Position numbers and translations under genes: made by a program. Below, piece after piece: positions 21,410-31,218 of a stretch of DNA of 64,000 nucleotides; within the stretch, counting starts at the first letter, position 1; each line of letters opens with the position of its first letter. The notes beneath the pieces were generated by a model. The model saw only the letters and a program-made list of their open reading frames with translations. It did not search any database and had not been told where the DNA came from. Origin of the DNA: Sporocytophaga sp. (lineage in GTDB: Bacteria; Bacteroidota; Bacteroidia; Cytophagales; Cytophagaceae); NCBI GenBank assembly GCA_024707265.1, contig JANQAB010000010.1, forward strand, positions 558,001 through 622,000, in the 5' to 3' direction.

Positions 21410-23320
21410 TTATTCAATAATTTCAGCTTCCGTTCTCCTGTTTAATTGTTTATTTTCAGGAGTATCGTTAGGTGCAATTGGGTGTTCTTTACCAAAGCCT
21501 TTAAACCTTATCTGTTCTTTAGGAATTCCTTTTGAAATCAGATAATCATAAACACTTTTTGCACGGCTTTCTGAAAGCTTCAGGTTATGGTCATCATTTC
21601 CATCATTATCCGTATATCCGCCAATCTGAACTTTAACCTTCTCATTTGCTTTTAACATTTCAAACAGCCTGTCCAATTCTGGCAATGATTCATCTCTTAA
21701 TGTTGATTTGTTTACATCAAAAAACACATTTCGCAATATCATTCTTTTACCTTTCTCAACCTTTTCCAAAAAGATAGAATCATTTATCTCCATGTATTCA
21801 TTTAAAGATGGGATATTAATATTTTTTGAATAAAACAAATATCCTAACGCTTCCACGGATACTCCATAGTTTTTGCCTGGAGGAAGTGCAATTGTATATT
21901 TACCAGTGCTGCTATTAGAGTTATAAGCACCGAGAACTTTTCTTTTATTAATGTCCGAAACTATAATCGTTGCGGCAACAGGTGATTTGCTTTCAGAATT
22001 CATTATTACCCCTTTAAATATGGCAAGAGAAGCTTTTGCATTTCTTTCCAGCAAATATATGTCTTTCATTCCATAGCCCCCTTCTCTCTCAGAACTGAAA
22101 TAAGCTCTCTTGTTGTCGGCAGACCAGACAAAGAACACATCGTCACCAGCTGTATTAATAGGAACACCGACATTCACAGGCTCGGAAAGTATTTCTCCGG
22201 TCTCTACATCTATGGAAACAGAAAATATGTCATAGCCTCCCATTGAGTTATGCCCCTTAGAACTGAAATAAAGCGTTTTTCCGTCTGCATGAATAAAAGG
22301 GCTTTCTTCATCAAGAGGTGTATTGACCTGTGGCCCGAGAAGAAGCGGCTTGCCCCATTCTCCATTCGGCTGTCTCCTGGACATATAGATATCTATAGCC
22401 CCAACGCCTTTTCTGTTACTGGTAAAGAATAAGGTCTTTTTATCCGCTGAAATACTTGCACTGCTTTCCCAGGAAGATGAATTAATCTGATTGCCCAGTG
22501 ATTTTGGTGTTTTCCATTCAGTACCATTCAATTCGCTTACAAATAAATCTCCACCATTGTCTATCTTATAGAGGTAAATCTCCTGGCCGTCCGGTGATAT
22601 ACCAACACACGCATCATGTGTCGGTGTATTGATACCATCCCCTAACTGAACTGCAGCCCCCCAGACACTATCTTTTTTATGAGAAATATAAATGTCTTCA
22701 AAGTACTGGTTATCTTCGGAGGATTTTTCACCTCCTGTTGAATTCTCTCTCCTTGCAGTAAATACAAGCATGCTTTCATCTAATGAAACTGCCGGAGCAT
22801 AATCTGAATATTTTGAATTAACACCCGCCCCAAGATTCGTGATTGTAACTTTTTGAGGGTATTTAATGAGCTCTAATCCATTTCTACAATAATCTATTTG
22901 CTGGTTAACAAGCTTTAGTTTTTCTTTATCTTTTATTTTAAGAGTTGCCTTATAACTTTCATACGCGCGCATTGCATCTTCCCATTTATGGGACTGATGA
23001 TAGCAACCTCCCAGATAAAAATTCAAATCCCCCGCTTTAGATCCTCCGCTTTTTGCCTTTTCAAAATAAGGCTGTGCCTTTATCGCATCCTTCAAATTAA
23101 AATAAATGAGTCCGGTTTTATAGGCAACCTCAGGATCATCAGGTATCTGAGAGGACAGCTTTGAAATCTGCTCTAAAGCATCTTCATATTCCCCTTCTTT
23201 AATCAATGCATCAACCTGGCTTTGAATCTTGGCAATGTCTTTATCCTGCGCATTAGCATCAAAAGTGAATTGAAGTGAAAGAAAAAAAAGCAGGCAATAA
23301 ATACTTGGAAATTTTTTCAT
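21410..23320 (-). CDS. PorE-like OmpA-family protein (TPR, beta-propeller, OmpA)
   Basis: A 636-residue envelope protein. Signal peptide at residues 1-24. TPR-type helices follow (about 25-140, with YEDALEQISKL and AQPYFEKAKS). WD40-like PD40 blades come next (about 185-430), with repeated motifs such as SADKKTLFFTSNRKG, HADGKTLYFSSKG and SADNKRAYFSSERE. Then come a carboxypeptidase-regulatory-like fold (about 440-510, with STGKYTIALPPGKNY) and a C-terminal OmpA peptidoglycan-binding domain (about 525-636, with VFFDVNKSTLR, GYTDNDG, LSESRAKSVYDYL). This exact domain order matches PorE, a periplasmic peptidoglycan-bound component of the type IX secretion system. Other Bacteroidota OmpA-PD40 proteins share parts of it, so the specific role is inferred. 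Confidence 0.85.
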   Translation of the reverse strand: MKKFPSIYCLLFFLSLQFTFDANAQDKDIAKIQSQVDALIKEGEYEDALEQISKLSSQIPDDPEVAYKTGLIYFNLKDAIKAQPYFEKAKSGGSKAGDLNFYLGGCYHQSHKWEDAMRAYESYKATLKIKDKEKLKLVNQQIDYCRNGLELIKYPQKVTITNLGAGVNSKYSDYAPAVSLDESMLVFTARRENSTGGEKSSEDNQYFEDIYISHKKDSVWGAAVQLGDGINTPTHDACVGISPDGQEIYLYKIDNGGDLFVSELNGTEWKTPKSLGNQINSSSWESSASISADKKTLFFTSNRKGVGAIDIYMSRRQPNGEWGKPLLLGPQVNTPLDEESPFIHADGKTLYFSSKGHNSMGGYDIFSVSIDVETGEILSEPVNVGVPINTAGDDVFFVWSADNKRAYFSSEREGGYGMKDIYLLERNAKASLAIFKGVIMNSESKSPVAATIIVSDINKRKVLGAYNSNSSTGKYTIALPPGKNYGVSVEALGYLFYSKNINIPSLNEYMEINDSIFLEKVEKGKRMILRNVFFDVNKSTLRDESLPELDRLFEMLKANEKVKVQIGGYTDNDGNDDHNLKLSESRAKSVYDYLISKGIPKEQIRFKGFGKEHPIAPNDTPENKQLNRRTEAEIIE

Positions 23321-23445
23321 TTAAACTTTAATTTTTATTATGTTACTTGGCTTTTGAGAAAAGAAATTAGGAAAACACCTGAATGTATTTCTTATTAGCA
23401 TTAGGCTCATACGCAATTCAATTAAAATAGGTTAAACAACGAGTA

Positions 23446-25432
23446 ATGACTCCTCTTTTTCAGGACATTGTAATAATATTAGGTATTGCAGTAATGGTTA
23501 CGCTTCTATTTGAGAAGCTCAAATTGCCGACAATCATAGGTTTTCTTTTAACGGGTACCATTGCTGGTCCTCATGGTTTGAGTCTGGTAACAGCTTCCCA
23601 TGAAGTTGAGCTTTTAGCCGAGGTTGGTGTAATTCTTCTGTTATTTATAATAGGTATTGAATTTTCATTAGGTGATCTTGCCAAAATAAAAAAATCAGTG
23701 TTTCTGGGAGGTGCCTCCCAGGTCTTCCTAACGATAGGGGCGGTTGTGGCAATACTGGCATCATTCCATTGGAAAACAGGTCCAGCAATCTTTGCAGGTT
23801 GTCTGCTGGCTTTAAGCAGCACTGCAATAGTATTAAAACTCCTGCAGGAAAAAGGAGAGGTTAACAGTCCGCACGGAAAAACCATTCTCGGAATTTTAAT
23901 TTTTCAGGATATCATAGTAGTTCCGATGATGTTGTCAGTGCCATTTTTATCGGGCAAACAATCTGTAACATTTTTACCTTTTGTACTGCTCACTTTAAAA
24001 GTAGTACTCATCATAATATTTGTTCTGGTAACTGCAAGGTATATTGTTCCTAACCTGTTATACCAAATAGCAAAAACAAAAAACAAAGAACTGTTTATTC
24101 TTTCAATAGTAGTTATATGTTTTTCTGTAGCCTGGCTGACTTCTTCAATTGGTTTATCACTGGCGCTTGGCGCATTTATGGCTGGACTAATCATTTCAGA
24201 ATCCGAATACAGTCACCAGGCATTGGGAAACATTCTGCCATTTAGAGAAATTTTCGCAAGCTTCTTTTTTTGTTTCTGTCGGAATGCTGCTGAACGTGGG
24301 ATTTGTAATAGACCATTTTTTTTACATTGTGTTGTTAACCTTTACTGTTATAATACTCAAATTTATTATCTCTGCCCTTTCCGGAAGATTATTAAAAATG
24401 CCTATCCGGAGTTCAATTCTTGTTGGGCTAGGACTAGCTCAAGTTGGAGAGTTTGCATTTATCTTATCTAATGTTGGTGTATCGAACGGATTGCTAAATG
24501 CCGAATACTATCAATACTTTCTGGCAATTTCCATTCTTACCATGTCTATCTCTCCATTTATTATCAAGTCTGGAAATGAAATATCTCTTTGGGTACAAAG
24601 TTTTTTGTTGCCGAGCAATATTTCAGACCGATATATGGGAATGAAAGATTACCTTTCAAAGAAAAAAATTGATCATTTTGAAGATCATCTGATCATTATA
24701 GGCTATGGGTTAAATGGCAGGAATGTTGCTAAAGCAGCCAAGGCAGCAAGTATTCCATATGTTATTCTTGAGCTCAATGCCGACACAGTAAAAAATGAAA
24801 AACTGAAAGGTGAAAATATATTATTCGGAGATGCTGTTCATGCACCTGTACTGGAACATTTAAATATCCATAAAGCAAGAGTCGCAGTCATTGCAGTCTC
24901 AGATCCGGTGGCTACCAAACAGATTGTAGTTAACATCAGAAACACCAGTAAAAATATTCACCTCATTGTCCGTACAAGATTTATTCAGGATACAGAACTT
25001 TTATTCAGCCTTGGAGCCAATGAAGTGATACCAGAGGAATTTGAAACCTCCATAGAAATATTTACAAGAGTGTTAACATCTTATCTGGTACCGAGACAGG
25101 AAATTGAAGCGTTTATTCAGGAAATCAGAGAAGACAACTATGAAATGCTAAGGCTTTTGCCGGGATCAACAACAAGAAAAAATTTATCACTCGCTATACC
25201 AGATATAGAAATAGCTGCCATTTCAGTGCAGAACGAAACATTCGAAATTGTAAATAAAAAGATTGCGGATTCCGGAATCAGAAAAAAATTCGGAATAACA
25301 ATTATTGCAATCAAAAGAAAAACACAATTGATTACTTCAATAGGTCCTGAGGAATATATCTATTTAAATGATACTATTTACCTATTGGGAAAACCTGAAG
25401 ACATCTACCGATTCAGTAAAAAATTAAAATAA
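23446..25432 (+). CDS. Kef/CPA2-type cation:proton antiporter with RCK domains (frameshifted)
   Basis: About 661 residues when repaired. The first part is a polytopic CPA2 exchanger domain (GFLLTGTIAGPHGLSL, GIEFSLGDLAKIKKS, ALSSTAIVLKLLQEKGE, SLALGAFMAGLIISESEYSH). It continues through VGLGLAQVGEFAFIL. The C-terminal half has a TrkA/RCK N domain with the nucleotide-binding glycines IIGYGLNGRNVAKAAKAA and GDAVHAPVLE, then an RCK C domain. It would exchange K+ or Na+ for H+ across the inner membrane, gated by a nucleotide. One extra T in T7 (24265-24271; six expected) breaks the frame between EIFASFFF and VSVGMLLNVG. A downstream internal start would be at 24284. Confidence 0.88.
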
Positions 25433-25492
25433 TAAATGCACCGATTTTTTCAGTTCAGTAATTCTTACTAATTTTCTTGAGATTATAAGCTC

Positions 25493-26461
25493 ATGCAAAG
25501 ACTTCTATTAAGTTTCATATTTCTTTTTACTTTTTCATTTAATACTGCTTATTCTATTTCAAAGAAGGAAGGAGCTGCCGATACTGTTCAGATAGGAGCT
25601 TATGTACTGAGTCTTCATGATATAAACTTTAAAGATAAAGAGTATACCATGCGCTTATGGCTTTGGATGTTGTATAAAAATCCGGAGTTTGATTTCACCA
25701 CCCAGGTAGAGGTTCCTAATGCTAAGAGTATTGAAAAACCAGATGTGATGGTTGATACAATTGACGGGAAAATATGGGTTTTGATGAAAATGAAGTGTAT
25801 CATGAAGCAAAACTGGAAAGTGTATGACTACCCATTTGACAGACAGCAAATTAAAGTTCATATTGAAAACACCATGTTTGACGCCAGCAAACTTGTGTTT
25901 GTCCCTGATACCTCCGGAAGTAAGTTTGATAAGGACTTTGCGATAGATGGCTGGAACATATCCAACTTCAAAGTAAGTTCAGGGATCAATGAATATTCAA
26001 CCGCTTTCGGAGATGTAACCCTGGACACACAACATTCGGAATACGGAGCTTTTTTTATAACCCTTGACCTGGAAAGAAATGCATGGGGCTTGTTTTTCAA
26101 GCTTTTTCTGGGGATGTACATAGCATTTTTTATCGCAGCAATAAGTTTTGTTATTGATCCGGAAGATGTAGATCCAAAATTCGGTCTTCCGGTAGGTGGA
26201 TTATTTGCATCAGTGGGTAATAAATATATTATTGATTCCATACTCCCCGAAACTACTTCTTTCACCTTAGTAGATTCTCTTCATTCAATTACATTCCTTT
26301 TCATTTTATTTGTAATAGCAGCAAATGCCTATTCATTAATTCTGGACAGAAGAGGCAGGATGAATGATGCACGTCGTTTTAATAAAACAGCAGGGAAAGT
26401 AATTCTAATCACTTATTTCTTCCTGAATATATTCATGGTTATCCTTGCTATTTATAAATAA
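25493..26461 (+). CDS. Pentameric ligand-gated ion channel homologue
   Basis: A 322-residue membrane protein with the layout of a prokaryotic Cys-loop-family channel. It has a signal peptide (1-20), a beta-rich extracellular domain of about 175 residues with the family landmark YPFDRQQIKVHIEN (113-126, compare xPFDxQ), then four membrane helices. Helix 1 is about 199-221. Helix 2 is about 230-250 and is followed by LPETTSFTLVD, the expected M2-M3 link. Helix 3 is about 264-285 and helix 4 about 302-321, with a short M3-M4 loop as in GLIC and ELIC. The loop cysteines of animal receptors are absent, as usual in bacteria. The ligand and ion selectivity cannot be read from sequence. It lies 60 bases after the Kef-type antiporter, so the two may be co-expressed. 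Confidence 0.75.
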   Translation: MQRLLLSFIFLFTFSFNTAYSISKKEGAADTVQIGAYVLSLHDINFKDKEYTMRLWLWMLYKNPEFDFTTQVEVPNAKSIEKPDVMVDTIDGKIWVLMKMKCIMKQNWKVYDYPFDRQQIKVHIENTMFDASKLVFVPDTSGSKFDKDFAIDGWNISNFKVSSGINEYSTAFGDVTLDTQHSEYGAFFITLDLERNAWGLFFKLFLGMYIAFFIAAISFVIDPEDVDPKFGLPVGGLFASVGNKYIIDSILPETTSFTLVDSLHSITFLFILFVIAANAYSLILDRRGRMNDARRFNKTAGKVILITYFFLNIFMVILAIYK

Positions 26462-26529
26462 TTCTGAAGTAGAGGAATGATTTTCCTCTGCCTATTGTTT
26501 GTAGAACTTCAACGTATCTTCTCAGACAT

Positions 26530-26667
26530 ATGAAATTACTTGATTTATTGGTATTAAGCTTTATCCTTGGTGTTACCTTTTCCATCGGATATGTTTTTAC
26601 CACCGCTTCTATGATCCTTTTATATTCGTTTATTTATGCTTCAATAGACAGTATTAACTTTGACTGA
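26530..26667 (+). CDS. Possible 45-residue membrane microprotein
   Basis: ATG at 26530 opens a 46-codon frame reading MKLLDLLVLSFILGVTFSIG, then YVFTTASMILLYSFIYASID and SINFD. Almost the whole product could be one or two membrane helices. It lies between the channel gene and efp on the same strand. There is no recognised family, and chance is not excluded. Confidence 0.3.
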   Translation: MKLLDLLVLSFILGVTFSIGYVFTTASMILLYSFIYASIDSINFD

Positions 26668-26698
26668 CAGGGATTTAAAAGGATTCTTTATAGTTTTA

Positions 26699-26731
26699 TT
26701 TGTTTTTTAAGTATTACTTCAGTTAAATTTG
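26699..26731 (+). promoter_or_regulatory. Bacteroidota-type promoter for efp
   Basis: TTTG at 26699-26702 and TAAATTTG at 26724-26731 are separated by 21 bases, matching the Bacteroidota -33/-7 consensus TTTG and TAnnTTTG. The -7 box ends 17 bases before the efp start, predicting a very short leader. Confidence 0.5.
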
Positions 26732-26748
26732 AGCCAAATTTCTATTTT

Positions 26749-27312
26749 ATGGCTAATACTTCAGACATTTCAAAAGGGTGTTTTTTAAGATTTAACAACG
26801 AATTGGTAGTAGTTTTGGAATACGAACACCGTACACCTGGGAACCTACGTGCATTTTATCAGGTAAAAATGAGGAACATTAAAACCGGTAAGCTTGTGGA
26901 ACACAGATTTCGTGCCGGTGAAGATGTTGAGCTTGTAAGAGTTGATGTAAATGATTTCTCCTACCTTTATGATGAGGGCCCTAGCCTGGTTCTTATGGAC
27001 AGTGAAACATATGAGCAAATCTCTGTAGATAAAATGCTTTTTGGAGACAGCCTGAAATTTCTTAAAGAAGGAATGGTCATTAAAGTTTCTTTTGACGGTG
27101 AAACTCCTATTTATGCAGAACCTCCTACCTCTGTAGAGCTTGAAGTTACCTATACCGAACCAGGTATAAGAGGTGATACTGCTACTAAAACTTTAAAACC
27201 TGCTACTCTTGAAACAGGGGCTGAAATACGAGTTCCTTTATTTATAGAAATAGGTGAAAAAATTAAAGTAGATACACGTACTGGTGACTACATGGAAAGA
27301 GTAAAAAGCTAA
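26749..27312 (+). CDS. efp: Translation elongation factor P
   Basis: A 187-residue EF-P, the usual length, which enters the ribosomal E/P site to relieve stalling at polyproline. All three beta domains are recognisable: KOW-like N-terminal (FLRFNNELVVVLEYEHRTPG), OB middle (LYDEGPSLVLMDSETYEQ) and C-terminal (VTYTEPGIRGDTATKTLKPA, then VPLFIEIGEKIKVDTRTGDY). The tip loop that normally reads PGKGxAF, where Lys34 of E. coli EF-P is modified, is PGNLRAF here. The acceptor Lys is therefore Asn, with an Arg two places on. Either this form works unmodified or it uses another residue. It has its own promoter and a strong terminator, so it is likely monocistronic. Confidence 0.95.
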   Translation: MANTSDISKGCFLRFNNELVVVLEYEHRTPGNLRAFYQVKMRNIKTGKLVEHRFRAGEDVELVRVDVNDFSYLYDEGPSLVLMDSETYEQISVDKMLFGDSLKFLKEGMVIKVSFDGETPIYAEPPTSVELEVTYTEPGIRGDTATKTLKPATLETGAEIRVPLFIEIGEKIKVDTRTGDYMERVKS

Positions 27313-27331
27313 TATTCCAATTAAAAATAAT

Positions 27332-27363
27332 AAAAAAGGGGCGCCGATAAACGTCCCTTTTTT
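27332..27363 (+). terminator. Terminator after efp
   Basis: AAAAAAGGGGCG (27332-27343) pairs with CGTCCCTTTTTT (27352-27363), 12 pairs with one G-T, ending in a T-run. Confidence 0.8.
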
Positions 27364-27400
27364 ATTATTTTTTATCAAGTTCCTAGAAAGTAAATATCTA

Positions 27401-27514
27401 CTATCCAAAGATCAATACCATCAACAGAAAAGTGATAATGAAGGATAAATACATTATCGCGTCCACCACATAGTATTTTTTATATTTTTTGAATAACTCT
27501 ATCAAACTTTTCAT
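27401..27514 (-). CDS. 37-residue membrane protein
   Basis: Minus-strand ATG at 27514 gives MKSLIELFKKYKKYYVVDAI, then MYLSFIITFLLMVLIFG and a stop. A basic amphipathic N-terminus precedes one clear membrane helix with a short exposed end, a typical single-pass (N-in) microprotein. It sits upstream of nothing obvious and after the PH-like gene on the same strand. Function is unknown. The clean Lys/Tyr-rich start and hydrophobic end make it look real despite its size. Confidence 0.5.
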   Translation of the reverse strand: MKSLIELFKKYKKYYVVDAIMYLSFIITFLLMVLIFG

Positions 27515-27555
27515 ACCTCAAATTAGACACTTTTTTCTAAACGAGACAATATATT

Positions 27556-27951
27556 TCAGGAATTTTCCCGAATAAGTAGGTTGATGAGCTCCACCATCTC
27601 CGCTGCCCTCTCCGGATCACAACCTTTTAGTCTGATCTCCTTTTTGCTTTTGGTCTGAACAATCAATTCTACCGATACAAACATACTTTTTGTAACTTCA
27701 ATCCCAACAATATCATCATAGATGAGCTGCTCCAATACCGGTTGATGATGTTTATTTACCCCAACATAAAAAACCCTGTAATCTGTTGCAATTGCAATCC
27801 CAAGAGTGTTAGAGATTGCACCTTCCACAACATTTAAAATGGTTTCATCAGACCTGAGGCTTTTAGCCAGATCATTAAATGCAATCTTTCCCAGATTGGG
27901 CTGGTAGCCTATTTCTGAAAATCTGGTGGTGATATTGATAATCGTTTGCAT
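27556..27951 (-). CDS. Bacterial PH-domain-like protein
   Basis: A 131-residue cytoplasmic protein without signal peptide. The middle has the pattern of small bacterial PH domains (YokE-like): ILNVVEGAISNTLGIAIATD, then YRVFYVGV, YDDIVGIEV, VELIVQTKSKKEIRLKG, and a closing helix ERAAEMVELINLLI. Such domains bind membranes or partner proteins. No function can be named. Assignment is by pattern only, so it could be a conserved hypothetical of another fold. Confidence 0.6.
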   Translation of the reverse strand: MQTIINITTRFSEIGYQPNLGKIAFNDLAKSLRSDETILNVVEGAISNTLGIAIATDYRVFYVGVNKHHQPVLEQLIYDDIVGIEVTKSMFVSVELIVQTKSKKEIRLKGCDPERAAEMVELINLLIRENS

Positions 27952-28146
27952 AAAAAGTTATGAATTACACGTAAAAATACGATGACCCCATTCCCTGAGT
28001 TTTGCCATTTCGGCTAATGTGGACAAGTTTCCGGATAAGGCTAAAGGTCTTTCTTTAAATATCAATAATTTAAGCTCATTCAATTCGTTTCAAATTGTCT
28101 GGCCTGAAACGTCTTTTTCGATTAATTTTACTAAAAGTATACAGAT

Positions 28147-28425
28147 ATGAATGCTACTATAAATTTTGACCTTATAAAAATCGAGGCTCCAAATGCCTGG
28201 AAAGATTTTGAAGGATTTTACTCTCAAAATTTCAATAAGTTGCATTTTTTGAATGGAATTTCTTTTGAAACACTTCCTTTCGAAATGCAATTGGGAATTT
28301 TATTAAAATACTTTACCGAAAATGCTGTTGAGGTAGATATTTGTAATAATGATTTTGATACGCTTCCGGAAACATTTTCTGACACATTCCGGACTTATGA
28401 AAAAGTAATTGCTCATTATTCTTAA
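28147..28425 (+). CDS. Hypothetical protein, 92 residues
   Basis: ATG at 28147 opens a frame beginning MNATINFDLIKIEAPNAWKD, mixed alpha/beta in look and without signal or membrane segments. It is acidic, with CNNDFDTLPETFSDTF near the end. I do not recognise a family. The frame is followed closely by a strong hairpin, which supports it as a real transcribed gene. Confidence 0.55.
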   Translation: MNATINFDLIKIEAPNAWKDFEGFYSQNFNKLHFLNGISFETLPFEMQLGILLKYFTENAVEVDICNNDFDTLPETFSDTFRTYEKVIAHYS

Positions 28426-28439
28426 AATGTCATTCAAAT

Positions 28440-28474
28440 AAAAAACGGCTGTTTATTTTCAACAGCCGTTTTTT
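28440..28474. terminator. Bidirectional terminator between convergent genes
   Basis: A perfect 14-bp stem (28440-28453 with 28461-28474) flanked by A and T runs on both sides serves the plus-strand hypothetical gene and the minus-strand parC. Confidence 0.85.
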
Positions 28475-28478
28475 ATTT

Positions 28479-31083
28479 TCAGAATAGACCTAACTGATCG
28501 TCTTTAGGCTTTTTCTTTGATGTAGTTCCTGATGATTTGTCACCGTCATCACCTTCTTCTGAAGATTCAAGTAAAAGTATCTTATTAATTTTATTGGTAC
28601 TAATCTTGTTCCCAACGGCTTTCCACCCTTTCACCTCAACAAAATCATTAAGACTGATTTCTTCAGAAGGGACTGAGACAAATTTACCTTTTGCGTAATC
28701 AACCTTAACTACAGGATTTTTACCAGTGCTTATAATTACCAGTTTTGAATCTGCATTTTCAGAAATAAATCCAAACTTCTTACCTGCGGTGTTTGTCTCC
28801 ATCCTGAATCTTTTTGCAAAATAATTCTTAGATGAGCCATCATAATAAACTGCGGAAATGAGGTTTTCGGGATCAAATTTCTCCATATGCAATAATTCTT
28901 CGGTATTGTATCTATTGGTCAACTCATAAGTTGTTAATTCATAAGTCCCTTCTTTGTAAAATACCAGAATTTTATCATCCCCTTCAAAATTCCCGATGTA
29001 CTTCCCTTTTTTATCGTTGTTCAACCGACCTACAGTTTCATCAAAGTAAACTTCTTTTCCACCAAGAGTTGATTTACCGGCAGCTTTAAATTGAATTTTC
29101 TTAACCGGATATTTGGTCAGGATATTACCTAATACGTTTCTTGCCTTTATTTCAAGTTCAGAAAAATTAAACTCAAACTCTTTAATCTTGGCTTTGGCTG
29201 TAGGAGCAAGAGTAACATTAACCGTTTCTGCTTCTCCGTTCGGATTAGCGCTGAAATAAAGGATCTTAGAACCTTTACTTCCTTTAGTCAGGTCATATTC
29301 CTTGTCCCGGGTAATTCCCAACACCTGGAATCTTTTAACAAATACAGTTCCTGAGGCAGCATCCAGATAGGCCATATTATAAACCATGCGGTCATCCCCT
29401 TTTCTGAAAATTCCTGCATACAGAATATCTTTACCAACAAAGACCTTCTCGCCTATCTTTTTGATAACACAAACCCCGTCTTTTCTGAAAACTATGACAT
29501 CATCTATATCAGAACAGTCACAGATATATTCGTCTTTCTTTAAACCATGACCGATAAACCCTTCAGCCCTATTGATGTATAGCTTTGCATTTGTTGCTGC
29601 AACTACAGTTGCTGAAATCGTCTCGAAAGTTTTGATCTGAGTTTTCCGTTCTCTGCCCTGACCATATTTTTTAAGCAGGTTCTGGAAATAAGCAATAGCA
29701 TACTCAATCAAATGAGCTAAATTATGCTCAACTTCTTTCAGTTCTTCTCCAAGATTTCTCATTAATTCATCGGCTTTGAATGCGTCGAATTTCGAGATTC
29801 TCTTGATCTTAATTTCAGTTAGCTTAACGAGATCATCCTGGGTAATTTCCCTGTAAAACTGCTTCTTATAAGGTTTCAAGCCTTTATCTATCGTTTCAAG
29901 GACAGCTTCCCAGGTTTCACACTCTTCAATATTTCTATATATCCTCTTCTCTATGAATATTTTCTCTAGAGAAGAAAATAATAATTTTTCCTGTAAATGA
30001 TTTTTTTTGATTTCCAGCTCCTGTCTAAGCAACTCTACAGTTTTGTCCGTAGATATTCGCAAAATTTCATTAATACTTATGAAATGAGGCTTTTCATCAA
30101 TAATTACACATGCATTTGGAGAAATACTTATTTCACATTCTGTAAACGCATATAAAGCATCAATTGTAATATCTGAAGAAACTCCAGGAACAAGCTGAAT
30201 GAGGATTTCGACATCCTTCGCTGTGTTATCAATTACTTTCTTTATTTTGATCTTTCCATTATCATTGGCTTTAATAATACTATCTATTAAAGAAGTGGTT
30301 GTAGTGCCAAATGGTATATCCCTGATAACCAAAGTCTTTTTATCAAGATCTTCAATTTTCGCCCTAACTCTTACTTTTCCACCTCTCAAACCTTCATTAT
30401 AGTTGGCCACATCAATTGATCCCCCGGTGGCAAAATCAGGATAAAGTGTAAATTTTTTATTCTTCAAATGAAGAATAGAAGCTTCTATCAATTCACAGAA
30501 ATTGTGAGGAAGAATTTTAGTTGAAAGACCAACCGCAATTCCTTCAACACCATGTGCCAGAAGTAAAGGGAACTTAACTGGAAGTGTTACAGGCTCATTT
30601 TTTTCTTCCGTCGTATGATACCTGCCATTCCGTAGTTTCCGGATTAAAAACGACATCAAGAGCAAGTTTTGAAAGACGTGCCTCAATATACCTGGGAGCA
30701 GCAGCAGAATCCCCTGTTCTTACATCCCCCCAGTTTCCCTGAGTCTCAAGAAGCAAGTCTTTTTGACCTATATTAACAATAGCTTCACCAATAGAAGCAT
30801 CACCATGAGGGTGATATTGCATTGTTTGCCCGATAACGTTCGCTACCTTATTAAATCGACCATCATCCATTTCCTTCATAGAGTGAAGGATTCTTCTCTG
30901 AACAGGCTTCAATCCATCTTCAATAGCAGGAACCGCACGTTCCAGAATTACATAGGAGGCATATTCCAGAAACCAGTTTTCATACATCCCGGAAACAGGC
31001 AGTATATCATGTATGGTATCCCCTCCATTACCAGCTCCCTGGTCCTGTATATTATTTTCATTATTATCTCTATCGTCAGCCAT
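28479..31083 (-). CDS. parC: DNA topoisomerase IV subunit A (frameshifted)
   Basis: About 868 residues after repair. This is the breaking-rejoining subunit that decatenates sister chromosomes with ParE. It starts at 31083 and shows PVSGMYENWFLEYASYVILE, AIEDGLKPVQRRILHSM, YHPHGDASIGEAIV and the active-site Tyr in AAPRYIEAR. The second part has LLAHGVEGIAVGLSTKILPH and beta-propeller blades such as GKSTLGGKEVYF. An extra base in the T7 run at 30598-30604 (six expected) breaks the frame between VSYDGRK and NEPVTLPVKFP. ParC rather than GyrA is favoured by the MYENWFLEYASYV opening and by parE just upstream. The quinolone-region positions equivalent to GyrA Ser83 and Asp87 read Ala and Glu. Confidence 0.93.
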
Positions 31084-31180
31084 TCAATTTTAAAGTTCCT
31101 GAATCAAACAAAAGAATTAACCGGTAGAATTCCGGATCCTTCAAATATATTATAAAATTCCTTTTTCCCGAAGAGGAAAA

Positions 31181-31211
31181 TTTACACATTCCTGCCTATT
31201 TGTTAACTTTG
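31181..31211 (+). promoter_or_regulatory. Promoter of small lipoprotein gene, possibly leaderless
   Basis: TTTA (31181-31184) and TAACTTTG (31204-31211) fit the Bacteroidota -33/-7 pattern with a 19-base gap. The -7 box ends only 7 bases before the ATG at 31219, so the transcript would have almost no leader. Confidence 0.45.
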
Positions 31212-31218
31212 CCTTATT

